Shown in pieces: positions 17,020-26,996 of a stretch of DNA of 64,000 nucleotides (the first letter of the stretch is position 1; the number at the start of each line of letters is the position of its first letter). The notes under the pieces are model-generated. The model was not told the DNA's origin, ran no database searches, and saw only the letters and a program-made list of their open reading frames with translations. The translations under genes and the position numbers were made by a program. This stretch comes from Methanomicrobiales archaeon (GTDB lineage Archaea > Halobacteriota > Methanomicrobia > Methanomicrobiales > Methanospirillaceae). The DNA lies in NCBI GenBank assembly GCA_012516785.1, contig JAAYWH010000104.1:34547-98546 (forward strand), written 5' to 3'.

Positions 17020-17364
17020 TTCAGGTATATTCTCTCAATTTACGTTTTTGGAGGGCGAGGAAATTATCATCTTTATCGTTCCCCGCCCATATTGTCAGGC
17101 TGTTCTTCCTCGAATGTGAATCCTTCCTCGAATATGAATAACTCTACAACCCTTATGATCGGGTCATCATCGGTCATCTGACAATTCATTTAGTGTTCTC
17201 TTCATCGTGTTAACTATCAGAATCACATTAAAAATGCCCCCCCTCAAAAAAGAATGAAAAATGCATTGATTGTTCCGAAATTTTGACAACTCGTCATGGT
17301 TTCAGAATCAATCCTTTTAAATAGGACGATTTTCAATACCTGATCATAAGGAGCTGAATGAGTT
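17020..17364. promoter_or_regulatory. intergenic region with rubrerythrin promoter
   Basis: This 345-bp gap lies between tRNA-Val and the rubrerythrin gene. Its last 60 bp hold a TATA-like CTTTTAAATAG at about 17314-17324 and an AAGGAG ribosome-binding site just before the ATG at 17365. The left part contains the candidate microprotein listed separately. A C-run followed by A-run near 17238-17252 has no clear meaning. Confidence 0.45.
17073..17177 (-). CDS. candidate acidic microprotein (34 residues)
   Basis: A minus-strand frame codes for a very acidic 34-residue peptide containing FIFEEGFTFEEEQ. The doubled FEE unit arises from a short imperfect repeat in the DNA (ATTCGAGGAAG twice). An in-frame ATG at 17189 would add four residues. 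Further upstream, a second frame (MKRTLNELSDD) runs into it one frame off, as if a frameshift separated the two. No good ribosome-binding site is seen. This may be a real small gene or a decayed one; it may also be chance. Confidence 0.25.
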   Translation of the reverse strand: MTDDDPIIRVVELFIFEEGFTFEEEQPDNMGGER

Positions 17365-17820
17365 ATGACTCCGGAACAGTACAGAGCGATTTTATCAAAA
17401 GCAATCGAACGGGAAGTGGAATCTTACACCTATTACCGGACCATCTCCGACAAGGTGAAGGACGCCTACCTGAAAAAGATCTTTGCTGACCTCGCCGGTG
17501 ATGAGACCAAGCACCGGGAATTCCTGCAGGATCTCCTCGCAAAGGAACCGAAGAAACTGAAAATTTCAGCATCGAAGGACTATAAGATCGCCGATTCAGT
17601 GAAGGCACCCACCCTCTCTGCTGACTTAAAGCCCCTTGATGGGATTGTACTCGCTATCAAGAAAGAACTTGAAGCAATGCAGATGTACACCCAGCTCGCT
17701 GATGCCCAGACTGATCCAGAACAAAAAAATCTCTTCACAGACCTCGCAGCAATGGAGCGGGGGCACAAAGCCCGGCTTGAGGACATTTACACGAACATGG
17801 CATTTCCCGAATCCTGGTAA
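17365..17820 (+). CDS. rubrerythrin-like ferritin-fold diiron protein
   Basis: This 151-residue protein has two halves, each with the diiron-type helix pair. EREVESYTYYRTI is followed by DETKHREFL in the first half, and KKELEAMQMYTQL by MERGHKARLE in the second. The Glu and Glu-x-x-His ligands are in the expected places. There is no rubredoxin domain, so it is of the short erythrin type. Such proteins reduce peroxide or store iron in anaerobes. It has its own promoter and stands alone. Confidence 0.88.
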   Translation: MTPEQYRAILSKAIEREVESYTYYRTISDKVKDAYLKKIFADLAGDETKHREFLQDLLAKEPKKLKISASKDYKIADSVKAPTLSADLKPLDGIVLAIKKELEAMQMYTQLADAQTDPEQKNLFTDLAAMERGHKARLEDIYTNMAFPESW

Positions 17821-18083
17821 GGGAAATATCTTTTTTCTATTTCGTTCTCGTCACGAACTGTCATTCATTTTGAGCTCTCCCGCAAAAAAAATTCTGGATG
17901 TTTACCCTGTATGTGACAATCTATGAAAGCGCCTCTCGGGGTTTTATTAATTATTCCCCTAGGCAATTGCAAAAAGAGGGTCCTGTGAAAGCATATACTC
18001 CTTCTGCAGTTGTGAAATCCAGAGTAGTATCTTACACCTTCGCTACTCTAATAATCCCACAGACAAAGATCATACCAGCATAT

Positions 18084-18941
18084 ATGCATAATACTTCCAG
18101 GAGTTCACGGGTGACTGCAGTTCTTGCACTAGCAGCAATCAGCATACTGGTAGCATTTCTGATCCCCGTGCAGGTGATGGGGGATTCACCATCTGAAATT
18201 GCATCCACCTTCATCCAGAAAGGAGATGATCTCACCCTTCGGAAAGAGTACCACGACGCTCTGGAAGCCTATGAATCGGCGGTTGCAAGTGATCCCTACA
18301 ACAGCAATGCCTGGAACAAGCTTGGGGTAGCCCATATGAACACCGGGAGATACCAGGATGCGGTTGAGGCATTTGAGCGATCACTTGCCATCGATCCCTA
18401 TAATCAGAAAGCATGGAATAATAAGGGGGATGCCCTTGCAGCACTAGGGGAATATGAGGATGCAATTCTTGCCTATGAACAGGCTCTTCGCCTGAATTCA
18501 AATGATCACTATGCCCTGCTTCGAAAAGGCATCAGTCTCCAGCAAGCCGGCTTTTCGGCTGAGGCAATGCGTGTCTATCAGGAAGTTGTCAGCCTTGCTG
18601 AAAAGGAAGTACGAAAACACCCTGATTACGCACGTTTCGATGGAGAATTGTGGACCAACAAAGGGGAAGCCTTCTACAGGCTTGGACGGTATGAGGAAGC
18701 ATTAGAAGCATATACCACCGCGTTAACCATCAATCCAAAATATGATCGCGCCATTCAGGGAAAGATACATGCCGAGGAAGAGATCCTGCGGGCACGAGGT
18801 GCACCCCCCACTCCGAGTCCTGTTATCGAGGAGAAAGGAGTAGATATTGGGCTGACCAACCTCTCCATGTCATTACCCGTTCTTCTGGGAGCCCTTGTCA
18901 TTGCGCTATTTTTCCTCCGTCTAAGGCCGCCCTGCCATTGA
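18084..18941 (+). CDS. membrane-anchored TPR repeat protein
   Basis: This 285-residue protein has a signal-anchor segment at residues 10-33, tetratricopeptide repeats from about 43 to 230 (repeated W-N-x-K/L-G and A-x-x-x-F/Y-E units such as GRYQDAVEAFERSLAIDP), a short proline-rich linker (APPTPSPV), and a C-terminal hydrophobic segment at about 262-280. The start at 18084 is chosen because it immediately precedes the hydrophobic N-terminus. The repeats probably face outside the membrane and bind other proteins. The partner is unknown. It lies 22 bp before a radical SAM gene and may be co-transcribed with it. Confidence 0.85.
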   Translation: MHNTSRSSRVTAVLALAAISILVAFLIPVQVMGDSPSEIASTFIQKGDDLTLRKEYHDALEAYESAVASDPYNSNAWNKLGVAHMNTGRYQDAVEAFERSLAIDPYNQKAWNNKGDALAALGEYEDAILAYEQALRLNSNDHYALLRKGISLQQAGFSAEAMRVYQEVVSLAEKEVRKHPDYARFDGELWTNKGEAFYRLGRYEEALEAYTTALTINPKYDRAIQGKIHAEEEILRARGAPPTPSPVIEEKGVDIGLTNLSMSLPVLLGALVIALFFLRLRPPCH

Positions 18942-18963
18942 TACACGGGGAACGAGTTTTTAC

Positions 18964-20085
18964 ATGTTCTATCATCTTATTCTGACCGATGAGTGCAATC
19001 TTTGCTGCCGTTACTGCCGTGGAAATGAATCCGAGGTGTTTCTCCCGCTTGAGGGAGTCTCCGGCATCGATTTGGATCTTCCGTTAGAACTGGCATACGA
19101 CCTCACCGACCTCTATTCTTTTCTGGAGAGAGATCCATCGCCGTGTATCACTTTTTACGGCGGTGAACCTTTGATCAGGGCTGACCTCATCAGGGAGATC
19201 ATGGACGACGCACCGCACGTCTCCCGGTTCATGATCCAGACCAACGGGCTTCTCCTTGATACTGTTGGGCAGGAGTATCTCAATCGAATGGAGACTATTC
19301 TGGTATCAATTGATGGACCTGAGACGCTCACCGATTATTACCGGGGAAGCGGGACATATCGCAGGATCATCTCACAGGTCAACACACTCCTCTCGGAAGG
19401 ATATCAGGGGGAACTGATAGCGCGGATGACAGTGTCCCGGAAGACTGACATCCGATCTGCAGTACATCATCTGGCATTCAACCATGAATGTCCTTTTTCA
19501 TCCATCCATTGGCAGATCGATGCCGATTTTTCCGGAAATCCCGGGATATTTGATTTCCTGGGATGGCTTGAGCAGTCATATAAACCTGGGATCAGACGCC
19601 TGGCCGGTGATTGGGTGAAAATAATGGAGGAGGAGGGCCGGGTAACTCGGTGGTACCCTTTTCTCCAGACCACCGAGGATCTGCTCACCGGAAGAACATC
19701 CCGGCTCCGCTGTGGATCGGGCTATGCGAACTATACCATCATGACCGACGGTCATATAGGTCCCTGTCCCATCATGACCGGTATGCGTGATTATTATGTA
19801 GGGCATATAAGGACCGCTGACCCCTGCTCCCTTCCGGAGGTCGGAATACGTGAACCCTGTCCGGACTGTGAGATCTATGGTTTTTGTGGGGGGAGATGCC
19901 TCTATGCAAGTGTCATCCGACCCTGGTCAGCAGAACAGAAAGAACTTATCTGCAGTGCAGTGAAGGCTCTCTTCTGCGATATGTCGGATATCCTTCCGCG
20001 GATCAGGACATGTATCGAATCAGGGCGGATCCAGATGGCAGATTTTTCCCACACCCGCTTTAACGGGTGTGAAATTATTCCCTGA
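18964..20085 (+). CDS. radical SAM protein of the putative peptide-modifying AF1577 type
   Basis: This 373-residue protein starts with the AF1577-family N-terminus. The radical SAM cluster motif is C11-x3-C15-x2-C18, followed by FYGGEPL (SAM contact) near residues 62-68. The C-terminal third carries a SPASM-like set of cysteines: CGSGYANY, GPCPIM, EPCPDC and YGFCGGRC. SPASM enzymes usually modify ribosomal peptides or protein side chains. No short Cys-, Thr- or Gly-rich precursor gene is visible next to it, so the target is unknown. Confidence 0.85.
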   Translation: MFYHLILTDECNLCCRYCRGNESEVFLPLEGVSGIDLDLPLELAYDLTDLYSFLERDPSPCITFYGGEPLIRADLIREIMDDAPHVSRFMIQTNGLLLDTVGQEYLNRMETILVSIDGPETLTDYYRGSGTYRRIISQVNTLLSEGYQGELIARMTVSRKTDIRSAVHHLAFNHECPFSSIHWQIDADFSGNPGIFDFLGWLEQSYKPGIRRLAGDWVKIMEEEGRVTRWYPFLQTTEDLLTGRTSRLRCGSGYANYTIMTDGHIGPCPIMTGMRDYYVGHIRTADPCSLPEVGIREPCPDCEIYGFCGGRCLYASVIRPWSAEQKELICSAVKALFCDMSDILPRIRTCIESGRIQMADFSHTRFNGCEIIP

Positions 20086-20096
20086 GGTATCCGCTG

Positions 20097-20576
20097 CTAT
20101 TTGTGATAGGGAATCCCTCTCCTGATGCATTCAGCGCGATAGATCTGTTCAATGAGCATGAGCCGGACCAGCTCATGAGGCAGTGTCATCCGGGAAAGGG
20201 AGAGAACAAGATCTGCATTGCTGATCACTTCTGGAGACAGCCCGTATGTTCCGCCGATAAAAAACGAGATTTTCCCTCGCCCTTTCAATTCCCATTCCGC
20301 CAACAAGTCCGACAGTTCTCTGCTTGAGAGCATCGTTCCTCCCGGATCAAGTGCAACACATATGTGAGTATCTGGTGCAGCGGCCAGCAGCTTCCTCCCC
20401 TCTCTCTCTTTCGCCAACCGCTTTTCTGTATCAGAGCTGTTCGAAGGTATTCGTTCTTCCGGGAGATCGGTAAAGGTTATTTTGTTCGCGGAACAGAGAC
20501 GTGTCTCGTAGACACTGATCCCCTCCCTGATGAACGACTCCCTGATCTTTCCTATTGCAGCAATCTGTATCTGCAT
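20097..20576 (-). CDS. rlmH: 23S rRNA (pseudouridine-1915-N3)-methyltransferase RlmH
   Basis: This 159-residue SPOUT methyltransferase has motifs FFIGGTYGLSPEV near residues 105-117 and LSRMTLPHELVRLMLIEQIYRA near 130-151, which form the trefoil knot and SAM site. It methylates the pseudouridine in helix 69 of large-subunit rRNA. It converges on the radical SAM gene with 11 bp between stops. Its length is typical. Confidence 0.96.
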   Translation of the reverse strand: MQIQIAAIGKIRESFIREGISVYETRLCSANKITFTDLPEERIPSNSSDTEKRLAKEREGRKLLAAAPDTHICVALDPGGTMLSSRELSDLLAEWELKGRGKISFFIGGTYGLSPEVISNADLVLSLSRMTLPHELVRLMLIEQIYRAECIRRGIPYHK

Positions 20577-21000
20577 GGTTTTTCCTATCCATTGTTGTGC
20601 ATCAAGGCAGAGCCACGGAGCAGTTCATCGCACTTTCACAGTGCACGGCTGTATTATTTGAATCCCCTTGCTGATGAACTCTATGGAGAGGTAATGGGAA
20701 AAGCCCAGTCAAGGAGTGTGGGCTCCCCCCTCCCCCTCTGCAGTCCTAAAGACCCTGAAGAGAATTCCCCGGGGCTCCCCCCCTTTTCTCCGGGCACACT
20801 CTCTTCGAATTCCGGTGAATTCTTTGGGAATTTATTATCAGATCCTTCCCCTTGGGGGTTAAATGATGCTGAATTATTACGATAGTATTGCATTATTCTC
20901 ATGAATGAAGGAAAAATTCTAAATATCCTTCGAACGAGTCCTGCAAAAATGGAGGGGCAATTGCGACCTGTGAAAGGGGTGGGTGAACGATAACCGGGTA
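20577..21000. other. 424-bp intergenic region, no confident gene
   Basis: This lies between rlmH and the end of sepS. It contains C-rich runs (CTCCCCCC twice, around 20726 and 20776), a small potential hairpin GAATTC-CGGT-GAATTC near 20808-20823, and a possible 30-codon frame at 20901-20993 that starts MNEGKILN and lacks a clear ribosome-binding site. An AT-rich segment at 20830-20930 could hold promoter elements. I cannot assign a function to any part of it. Confidence 0.35.
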
Positions 21001-22584
21001 TCAGGTCACAAGTTCAGAACGTACGGTGAAGAAGACGGGTCCCCGGAGATCCACTTTTTTCTTCTGGTCGGTGATATACCTCATGGCATAATCTTCAATC
21101 CTGATGTTGATATCGCTCGGCAGCTTTGCCATTTTTACCTGGACCGTGACAGGCTGCCCGCAACGGGCTCCCTCTTCAATTCGTGCCGCGGCAAGAGCTG
21201 CCGTTGCAGCCAGGTAGGTAATCCCGGAATCCACCCCCGCCTCGCGGACTTCCTTCCATTTCTCAGTGTCAGGTACTCCCATCACTGATCCGGAAAGAAC
21301 ATAGATCCTGTTCATGCATGCTGGTCCGAGCAGTCTTGTGCCGCTTTCCGGCTCCTCCACATATACACGAACAGGTCTCCCTTCGATCTCACCTTCCGAT
21401 GCCACAAACGAACAGGGGCCCGGTTCTGTTCCATGAGATTCGGCAGCTGATATGATGGAACGGGCGAGGTTTTTTCCGAAAGGGCTTTTCGGTTCTTCCC
21501 TGAATGATATTGCACGCGCGATCTCAAAATCGGTCAGAACGATGGGGAAGAACTGGGGGAATGTGAGTCTCCTTACGTCATCTGACTGGTAGGCAATCAT
21601 TGCGAGCCGCTCAACCCCCAGGCCGAGATTCATCACCGGGATACCTATACCGTATTCGCCCAGTGCCGAAGGCGAATACATCCCGAAAGTAGCCACCTCG
21701 ACCCAGTCATGGACCGGATGGCGGGCATACACCTCGGTCTGGGAACCTGGCATATAATATTTCGATCGTTTTTCATCAGGCTGGAACCGGAAATCGGTGT
21801 AACCAAATGAAGAGAGGAGCGCTCTGCTCACTGCTTTCCCATCCTCGATTGTCACGTCCTCCCCTGCGATGACACACGATGCAGAATGGTAACTCATCAG
21901 CCTGGTCGGACCCTCTTCCTGCTCCCGTCGAAAACAGCGATCTATTGAGAACAGCCGGAGAGGAAGCGGGCGCTTCTCCCAGATATGCGAGAGCGTCATG
22001 AACCAGCCGCTTGTCATATGGCTCCGGAGGGTATTTCGGGAGGACCGAGGCTCCAGTGATCTGAATGCGGAGAACACTTTCTCATAGATCTCTACGGTTG
22101 CTCCATCATCGATTCCAAGCGCACGGGATGTGGCATGAATAAGATCATCGCCGTCGATAACGGATTTTTTATATGACTGAAGAAGCTCGCGGAGACGATC
22201 TTCCTCCTCCGCGCTCACCTTCTTTCCCGTTATGGCAGCAATTCCGTCGAGTTCTGATTTCCCTATACCCTGATTCGGCCGCTCGAGTCCTCCCAGGTAA
22301 AATACTCGGTCGAGCACTGCACTGGCTTCCGGGCCAAACTGGCGGTACACTTCCTGCTCCTCTACGATGATAGGATTGCAGGCCTCCTCGAATCCCAGAA
22401 GGAGATAGGTCTCCCTGAGACGGCCCACCATCTCAAAGATAGGGTGGGGCAACGCCTTCCGATACTGCAGTCGTGGATACTCCTGCTCTCGGCCTGGAGG
22501 AGTAACGACAAGAGGACCCTTGTGCCAGGCCTGTTCGAAATGATCCCTCGCGGCTTTCCGGTATTCTTCCGGGTTGAATCTCAT
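21001..22584 (-). CDS. sepS: O-phosphoseryl-tRNA(Cys) ligase SepRS
   Basis: This 527-residue class II synthetase attaches O-phosphoserine to tRNA-Cys; SepCysS then converts it to Cys. It is the methanogen route for Cys-tRNA. Recognisable pieces are [20 protein letters not shown] at the start, motif 2 in [11 protein letters not shown], the phosphate-binding region [15 protein letters not shown], and [12 protein letters not shown] (motif 3). The C-terminal domain binds the anticodon. The sepS gene closes the minus-strand run taw1-sepS with a 4-bp overlap. No pscS (SepCysS) gene is in the window. Confidence 0.96.
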   Translation of the reverse strand: MRFNPEEYRKAARDHFEQAWHKGPLVVTPPGREQEYPRLQYRKALPHPIFEMVGRLRETYLLLGFEEACNPIIVEEQEVYRQFGPEASAVLDRVFYLGGLERPNQGIGKSELDGIAAITGKKVSAEEEDRLRELLQSYKKSVIDGDDLIHATSRALGIDDGATVEIYEKVFSAFRSLEPRSSRNTLRSHMTSGWFMTLSHIWEKRPLPLRLFSIDRCFRREQEEGPTRLMSYHSASCVIAGEDVTIEDGKAVSRALLSSFGYTDFRFQPDEKRSKYYMPGSQTEVYARHPVHDWVEVATFGMYSPSALGEYGIGIPVMNLGLGVERLAMIAYQSDDVRRLTFPQFFPIVLTDFEIARAISFREEPKSPFGKNLARSIISAAESHGTEPGPCSFVASEGEIEGRPVRVYVEEPESGTRLLGPACMNRIYVLSGSVMGVPDTEKWKEVREAGVDSGITYLAATAALAAARIEEGARCGQPVTVQVKMAKLPSDINIRIEDYAMRYITDQKKKVDLRGPVFFTVRSELVT

Positions 22585-23483
22585 GCTGTGTTCTCCATGA
22601 GGACTACCCTGCTCGGGGCATTCTCATTAGTGATCCGATAGTTACCGTACTCCGCGATCCTCTCCGCAAACTCTTTTATGTATGCATGGGCTGGCATATG
22701 CTCCCTGCTCAATCGTTTTCTACTGTATCCAAGATACATATATCCCTTTATTTCGATATATCGGGCGTCTGACTTCTCAAACAGTGCGGCATACTTTTCT
22801 GGACTGTGATCGTTGAGACCCCGGACCAACGTCACCCTGACGGCTGACCTCCTTGATGAGAGCAGGGTCAGGCTCCTGCAGATCTGATCCCAGTAGTCCG
22901 CTGCGGGCCTGCAGATGCTGAGATACGTCTCTTTATCCGGTGCGGGAAGGGAGACATAGGTCTGGTAGGGAAGACATCGCGAAAGCATATCCGGGTTTGT
23001 TCCGTTACTCACCAGAAACGTGGTAAATCCCCTATCCTTCAGCAGATCGATCAGTTCGGGAAGGTGTGAATAGAGGGTGGGTTCCCCTGAAAGGGAGATA
23101 GCGACATGGGCCGGCCTGAGGGCTTCTGCAAAACGCTCACTGGTGACATAGGGTGAGACCTTGTATCCTGAAAGGGCTCTTTTCTGGAGATCGTAGAGGC
23201 CCGCGAGGATCTCTTCAGGGGTGCATTCCCTTTCGCCCGGATATTCATGCTCAAATGATCGCCAGCAGAAAAGACACCGGTGATTGCATCGGAGGGTGGG
23301 GGTCATCTGGATGCACCGATGGCTCTCTATACCGTAAAACTGGTGCTTGTAACATTGCTCTCCCCCCTTCAGTGCCTTTTTACACCAGAGACAAGGCTTG
23401 ACGGCTGCAGATGATTCGGGTGAGAAGAACTGATACCCTTGACTGCGGAGTGCTTTACATGGTGACGAGAGCATCGATACCAA
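22581..23483 (-). CDS. taw1: S-adenosyl-L-methionine-dependent tRNA 4-demethylwyosine synthase
   Basis: This 300-residue radical SAM protein is the archaeal TYW1/Taw1, making the tricyclic base imG-14 at position 37 of tRNA-Phe. The cluster motif is [15 protein letters not shown] near residue 64, preceded by [22 protein letters not shown] with extra cysteines for a second Fe-S cluster. Its start overlaps the argS end by up to 29 bp, although ATG codons at 23483 and 23474 both lie within argS. The stop overlaps sepS by 4 bp. Confidence 0.95.
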   Translation of the reverse strand: MVSMLSSPCKALRSQGYQFFSPESSAAVKPCLWCKKALKGGEQCYKHQFYGIESHRCIQMTPTLRCNHRCLFCWRSFEHEYPGERECTPEEILAGLYDLQKRALSGYKVSPYVTSERFAEALRPAHVAISLSGEPTLYSHLPELIDLLKDRGFTTFLVSNGTNPDMLSRCLPYQTYVSLPAPDKETYLSICRPAADYWDQICRSLTLLSSRRSAVRVTLVRGLNDHSPEKYAALFEKSDARYIEIKGYMYLGYSRKRLSREHMPAHAYIKEFAERIAEYGNYRITNENAPSRVVLMENTA

Positions 23484-25119
23484 GTGTCCCGAGTGTTTCC
23501 GCGAGCGTGTTTTTCGTTGCTTTCACCAGCGTGAGTCTGCTCTGCCTCGTACCTCCCTTGCTCTTCAGCACAGGTTCAAACTGGTAGAAGACATTGAACA
23601 AATCTGCAAGTTCCCTTGCGTAAGTGGCAACGAGATGTGGTTTTAAGTCCTGTACTGCATTCCTGATCACAAAGGGGAATTTTGCGATATGCTTGGCAAG
23701 CGCGATCTCGCTCTCCATGGTGAACTCAAATGCCGGGTCGAATCCACCTGCTTTATCGAGAATGCTGCAAGCCCGTGCATGGGCATACTGGATATATGGA
23801 CCACTCTGGCGCTCAAAATCGAGGGCCTCTTTCCAGTTGAACACGGTGCTCTTCTCGGGGGATATTTTCACGATGTCGTAACGGATTGCAGCGATGGCAA
23901 CCGAGCGGGCTATCTCCTGTTTTGTGTTCTCGTCAAGATCATCCCTGCGTAACGTGACTTCCTCATATGCCCTTCGTGTCACCTCTTCGATAAGTTCATC
24001 TGCAGACACGAACTTCCCCGCCCGGGTGCTCATGGATCCTTCCGGGAGGGAGACAAATTCAAAGTGCACGATCTCAGGTGCTTTCTCCCCGATTAGTTTG
24101 AGCGTCGCGATGAGCTGTGCCCCTATCAGCTTGTGATCAGCCCCGAGAACATCGATCAAACGGTCGAAGTTTCTTCCCTTCCAAATATGGTATGCGAGAT
24201 CCCGTGCAGCGTAGACCGAGGTACCGTCACTTCGCCGGAGGATATACTCCTTTTCGAAACCTTCGTTCGAAAGATCGAGCCACAGTTTTCCGTCTTCGTG
24301 ACATTCCTCCATCCTTCTCACCCTATTGAGAAGGCGTTCCGTATCCCCGTTCCTGACAAAGTCGCTCTCCCAGACAAACCGATCATGCCGGGCAGAGAGG
24401 AGCGCCAGGGTAACCTTGAAGCCTTCGAGACATTCGGAGACTGCATTCCTGAACAATACCTCTGTCTTGGGATCCCCCTTCTCAACCTGCTGCATCAGGA
24501 GGTCGATCTCAGGTACGATCCCTGGATCTCTTTCTATTTCACGATTTGCCGCAATATAAACGCGAGCGACATGATGGTCCCCTTTCTCCCCATCCTTTCG
24601 TGCTCCATCAAGGTGTGAAAATCCCCATGCGACAATGGCAATCTGCCGGCCCATGTCATTCACGTAATACTGGACCTCGACCCGGTAGCCGGCTTTCCGG
24701 AACAGCCGTGCAAGGGTATCTCCAATAATAGTATTCCTGATATGACCGACATGGAGAGGCCCGTTCGGATTTGCACTGGTATGTTCAAGCACAACCCGGC
24801 CTCCTTTCATCAAAAGCGTGCCATAGGCAGGCTGGAGTGCGGCTTCAACCGATGACTTGAGAAACGCCGGACCCGTCTGAAAGTTGATATAGGGTCCTTT
24901 GGTCTCAATGGTGATCCCTTCAAGGGACGAATCCGCCCGGAGTGCTGTTGCGATCTCCTCTGCTATCTGGACGGGCGGACGGTGGAGTGCCTTGGCCCTT
25001 TCAAATGAGATGGCCGTGGCAAAATCCGCATGGATCCCGCCATCGGTCAGGGTGGGGTGAGGTATTCCGGTTGCCGCGGCAAGAGCCCGCTCAATTGTCT
25101 CATAGATTTCAAGATACAT
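23455..25119 (-). CDS. argS: arginyl-tRNA synthetase
   Basis: This 554-residue class I synthetase has the HIGH motif in the form HVGH (NGPLHVGHIRNT near residue 120) and a SMSTRAGK block replacing KMSKS. The C-terminal DALR anticodon domain is visible in YAHARACSIL and LVATYARELADLFNVFYQ. The N-terminal Add-1 domain recognises the tRNA elbow. The start ATG at 25119 overlaps the prf1 stop. It is of normal archaeal length. Confidence 0.97.
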   Translation of the reverse strand: MYLEIYETIERALAAATGIPHPTLTDGGIHADFATAISFERAKALHRPPVQIAEEIATALRADSSLEGITIETKGPYINFQTGPAFLKSSVEAALQPAYGTLLMKGGRVVLEHTSANPNGPLHVGHIRNTIIGDTLARLFRKAGYRVEVQYYVNDMGRQIAIVAWGFSHLDGARKDGEKGDHHVARVYIAANREIERDPGIVPEIDLLMQQVEKGDPKTEVLFRNAVSECLEGFKVTLALLSARHDRFVWESDFVRNGDTERLLNRVRRMEECHEDGKLWLDLSNEGFEKEYILRRSDGTSVYAARDLAYHIWKGRNFDRLIDVLGADHKLIGAQLIATLKLIGEKAPEIVHFEFVSLPEGSMSTRAGKFVSADELIEEVTRRAYEEVTLRRDDLDENTKQEIARSVAIAAIRYDIVKISPEKSTVFNWKEALDFERQSGPYIQYAHARACSILDKAGGFDPAFEFTMESEIALAKHIAKFPFVIRNAVQDLKPHLVATYARELADLFNVFYQFEPVLKSKGGTRQSRLTLVKATKNTLAETLGTLGIDALVTM

Positions 25120-26390
25120 TATGATCCCGTCCTGTACCGAAGAATTGCAGCAATTCCGCCAAACGCGTTGTACAGGATTGCCCCTTCTTCAAAATCATCG
25201 GAGATGATCTCCACCCTGGTGCTGGTCTGATCAGCGAGGTTCGTTAGTTCTTCAACAATATCAACTTCAGATTCAACAATCAGCGGTGCGGTGCATAACC
25301 GGCACGAATGGGTGAGAATATCTTCAACCGTTTTGCCAGGTTCAAGGGAAACCGTCCTCTCTTCAGAATGGCCACAACTCTGGCAGGTGATCTTGACCCT
25401 TGATTTCCGAAGGCGGCTTGAGAGGAGCAGGACATCGACAGAACCGAGCTCGAGGTTCTGCCTGACGCTCTCTTCACCGTATGAGGCAAGCCCGGCATCT
25501 TTCACCAGCTCCTTTAAGAAACGCTCCATCACCTCCTTCTCTTTTACGACTTCCTGTCCTTTGAGAGCATCTTTTGCAGCATCCACCAGCTCAGACAAGC
25601 CATCCTCGTTTGTGTACGCCACATCAAAGAGTCCGATGATCCGTTTCTGTATCTCATGGTGAAGGTATTTTCCCGCCTCGAACTCTTCCTTTGTAGGACT
25701 TGGTCCACCGATCAGCACACCCTGGAACCGCTCGAAGAAATCCTTCTCTGCGAGAAAAATTGCACTGGCCCGCTCGCCAATCTTGGTATAGAATTCATCA
25801 ATCGCAATCTCACGGAGTCGCTGGAACCTGGCACTCGACTGACCTCCTTTCCTCTGCTTTCCCGGAACGGTTGACGTGACTCCTCCGATCGGCTCGATGC
25901 GGTTGCCCCGTAAGAATCCCCAATATGCCTCACGCCTGTCGAGAACAAGGAGCCCGTACACCATCTTCTCCTCTAACATCTGCTTTAAGGGCTCGAGCTC
26001 GAAATTCGAACTGCATCGGTATATGTAAAGGTTGAGGGGTTCAGGCGGTTCAATGATCGTGCATTCGAGGTCGGAGCGGTCTCCTCCCGTCTGTATGGTG
26101 CCGCAGAACACCGCCATCCCATTGGAGGGAGGATTCTTATAATATTTCAGACGTGAGAGGATTGAGGAGATGGCACTCTGGACATTGGTGCGGGTCTGTT
26201 TGCTCTTGATGTTTGCACATTGCCCGAATTCGTCCCTGAGCTGAGCGGTGACATCATAGATCTGCTTGTCGGGAGGGATATAGAGCGAGATAAGCTCTGT
26301 TCCACTCCCTTGTTTTGCCTGCAGCTTCTCCAGGGTTTTCTTAAATTCATATCGTCGCCGCGCGTTATCCATCTCGGCTTCTTCTGCCAT
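25119..26390 (-). CDS. prf1: peptide chain release factor aRF1
   Basis: This 423-residue protein recognises all three stop codons and triggers peptide release. It carries the stop-codon-reading NIKS motif (CANIKSKQTR near residue 60) and the GGQ hydrolysis motif (RKGGQSSARF near 180). Domain 3 contains a zinc-ribbon CQSCGHSEER and CRLC pair near 340-380. I chose the ATG at 26390, preceded by GGTGAG, over a GTG 12 bp upstream. Confidence 0.96.
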   Translation of the reverse strand: MAEEAEMDNARRRYEFKKTLEKLQAKQGSGTELISLYIPPDKQIYDVTAQLRDEFGQCANIKSKQTRTNVQSAISSILSRLKYYKNPPSNGMAVFCGTIQTGGDRSDLECTIIEPPEPLNLYIYRCSSNFELEPLKQMLEEKMVYGLLVLDRREAYWGFLRGNRIEPIGGVTSTVPGKQRKGGQSSARFQRLREIAIDEFYTKIGERASAIFLAEKDFFERFQGVLIGGPSPTKEEFEAGKYLHHEIQKRIIGLFDVAYTNEDGLSELVDAAKDALKGQEVVKEKEVMERFLKELVKDAGLASYGEESVRQNLELGSVDVLLLSSRLRKSRVKITCQSCGHSEERTVSLEPGKTVEDILTHSCRLCTAPLIVESEVDIVEELTNLADQTSTRVEIISDDFEEGAILYNAFGGIAAILRYRTGS

Positions 26391-26483
26391 TTCAGGTCTC
26401 ACCGGTGCTCAAAAGCTTATCTTTATTCAGTCCCTGTACCCATAAAATTGCGCCCGGCTGAAAGCAGGTGAAAAAGGAATCGA

Positions 26484-26996
26484 TCATATAGCACCCGGGC
26501 CGAGACAACGGTAGACCAGGGCTATAGTCTTTGCATCCGAAATCCGGCCATCCTGTATCATTGGAGGGATGTCTGAAAGAGTGAGCCGAATCACTTCGAT
26601 CTGTTCGTCTTCGTCCTTCTCATAAAGACAGGATGGAGAAAGATCATGGGCTTCAAAGAGGAATATCCGTTCATCGCTGAATCCGGGAGTGGTGTAGAGA
26701 AAGCCCCTTGGGATAAGCGTGGCAGCCTGGAAACCGGTCTCTTCGATCAATTCCCGGTACGCGGCCTCCTCCGGCTTTTCTCCGGGATTAAGCGTCCCTG
26801 CCGGAGCTTCAAGAATTGAAGTGCCTATTGGATAACGGAACTGCCGGATCAGGTAGCAGCTCATATCCGCTCTGACAGGGAGGACCGCTATTGCATCTCC
26901 CGGGTGAACCACCACCCGGTCTCTCTCCTGGCCATTCGGGAGGCGGACTTTTATTCGCTCTACCGATAACCTGGTTCCCTTATAGAGCTCCATCAT
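26484..26996 (-). CDS. NUDIX hydrolase (ADP-ribose pyrophosphatase-like)
   Basis: This 170-residue protein has the Nudix box GTLNPGEKPEEAAYRELIEETG near residues 62-83, with all catalytic Glu residues. The preceding EAPAG and the N-terminal beta-strand layout match the ADP-ribose pyrophosphatase subgroup. The start ATG at 26996 overlaps the queC stop (TGATG), and an AGGAGG site precedes it. A second ATG, 3 bp later, is also possible. It is the last gene of the queDEC operon, so it may simply be co-transcribed. Confidence 0.9.
   Translation of the reverse strand: MMELYKGTRLSVERIKVRLPNGQERDRVVVHPGDAIAVLPVRADMSCYLIRQFRYPIGTSILEAPAGTLNPGEKPEEAAYRELIEETGFQAATLIPRGFLYTTPGFSDERIFLFEAHDLSPSCLYEKDEDEQIEVIRLTLSDIPPMIQDGRISDAKTIALVYRCLGPGAI

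Noticed and set aside
20364..20885. 173-residue plus-strand frame across rlmH and the following gap
   Set aside because: It overlaps most of rlmH on the other strand, and no start signal or motif is seen.
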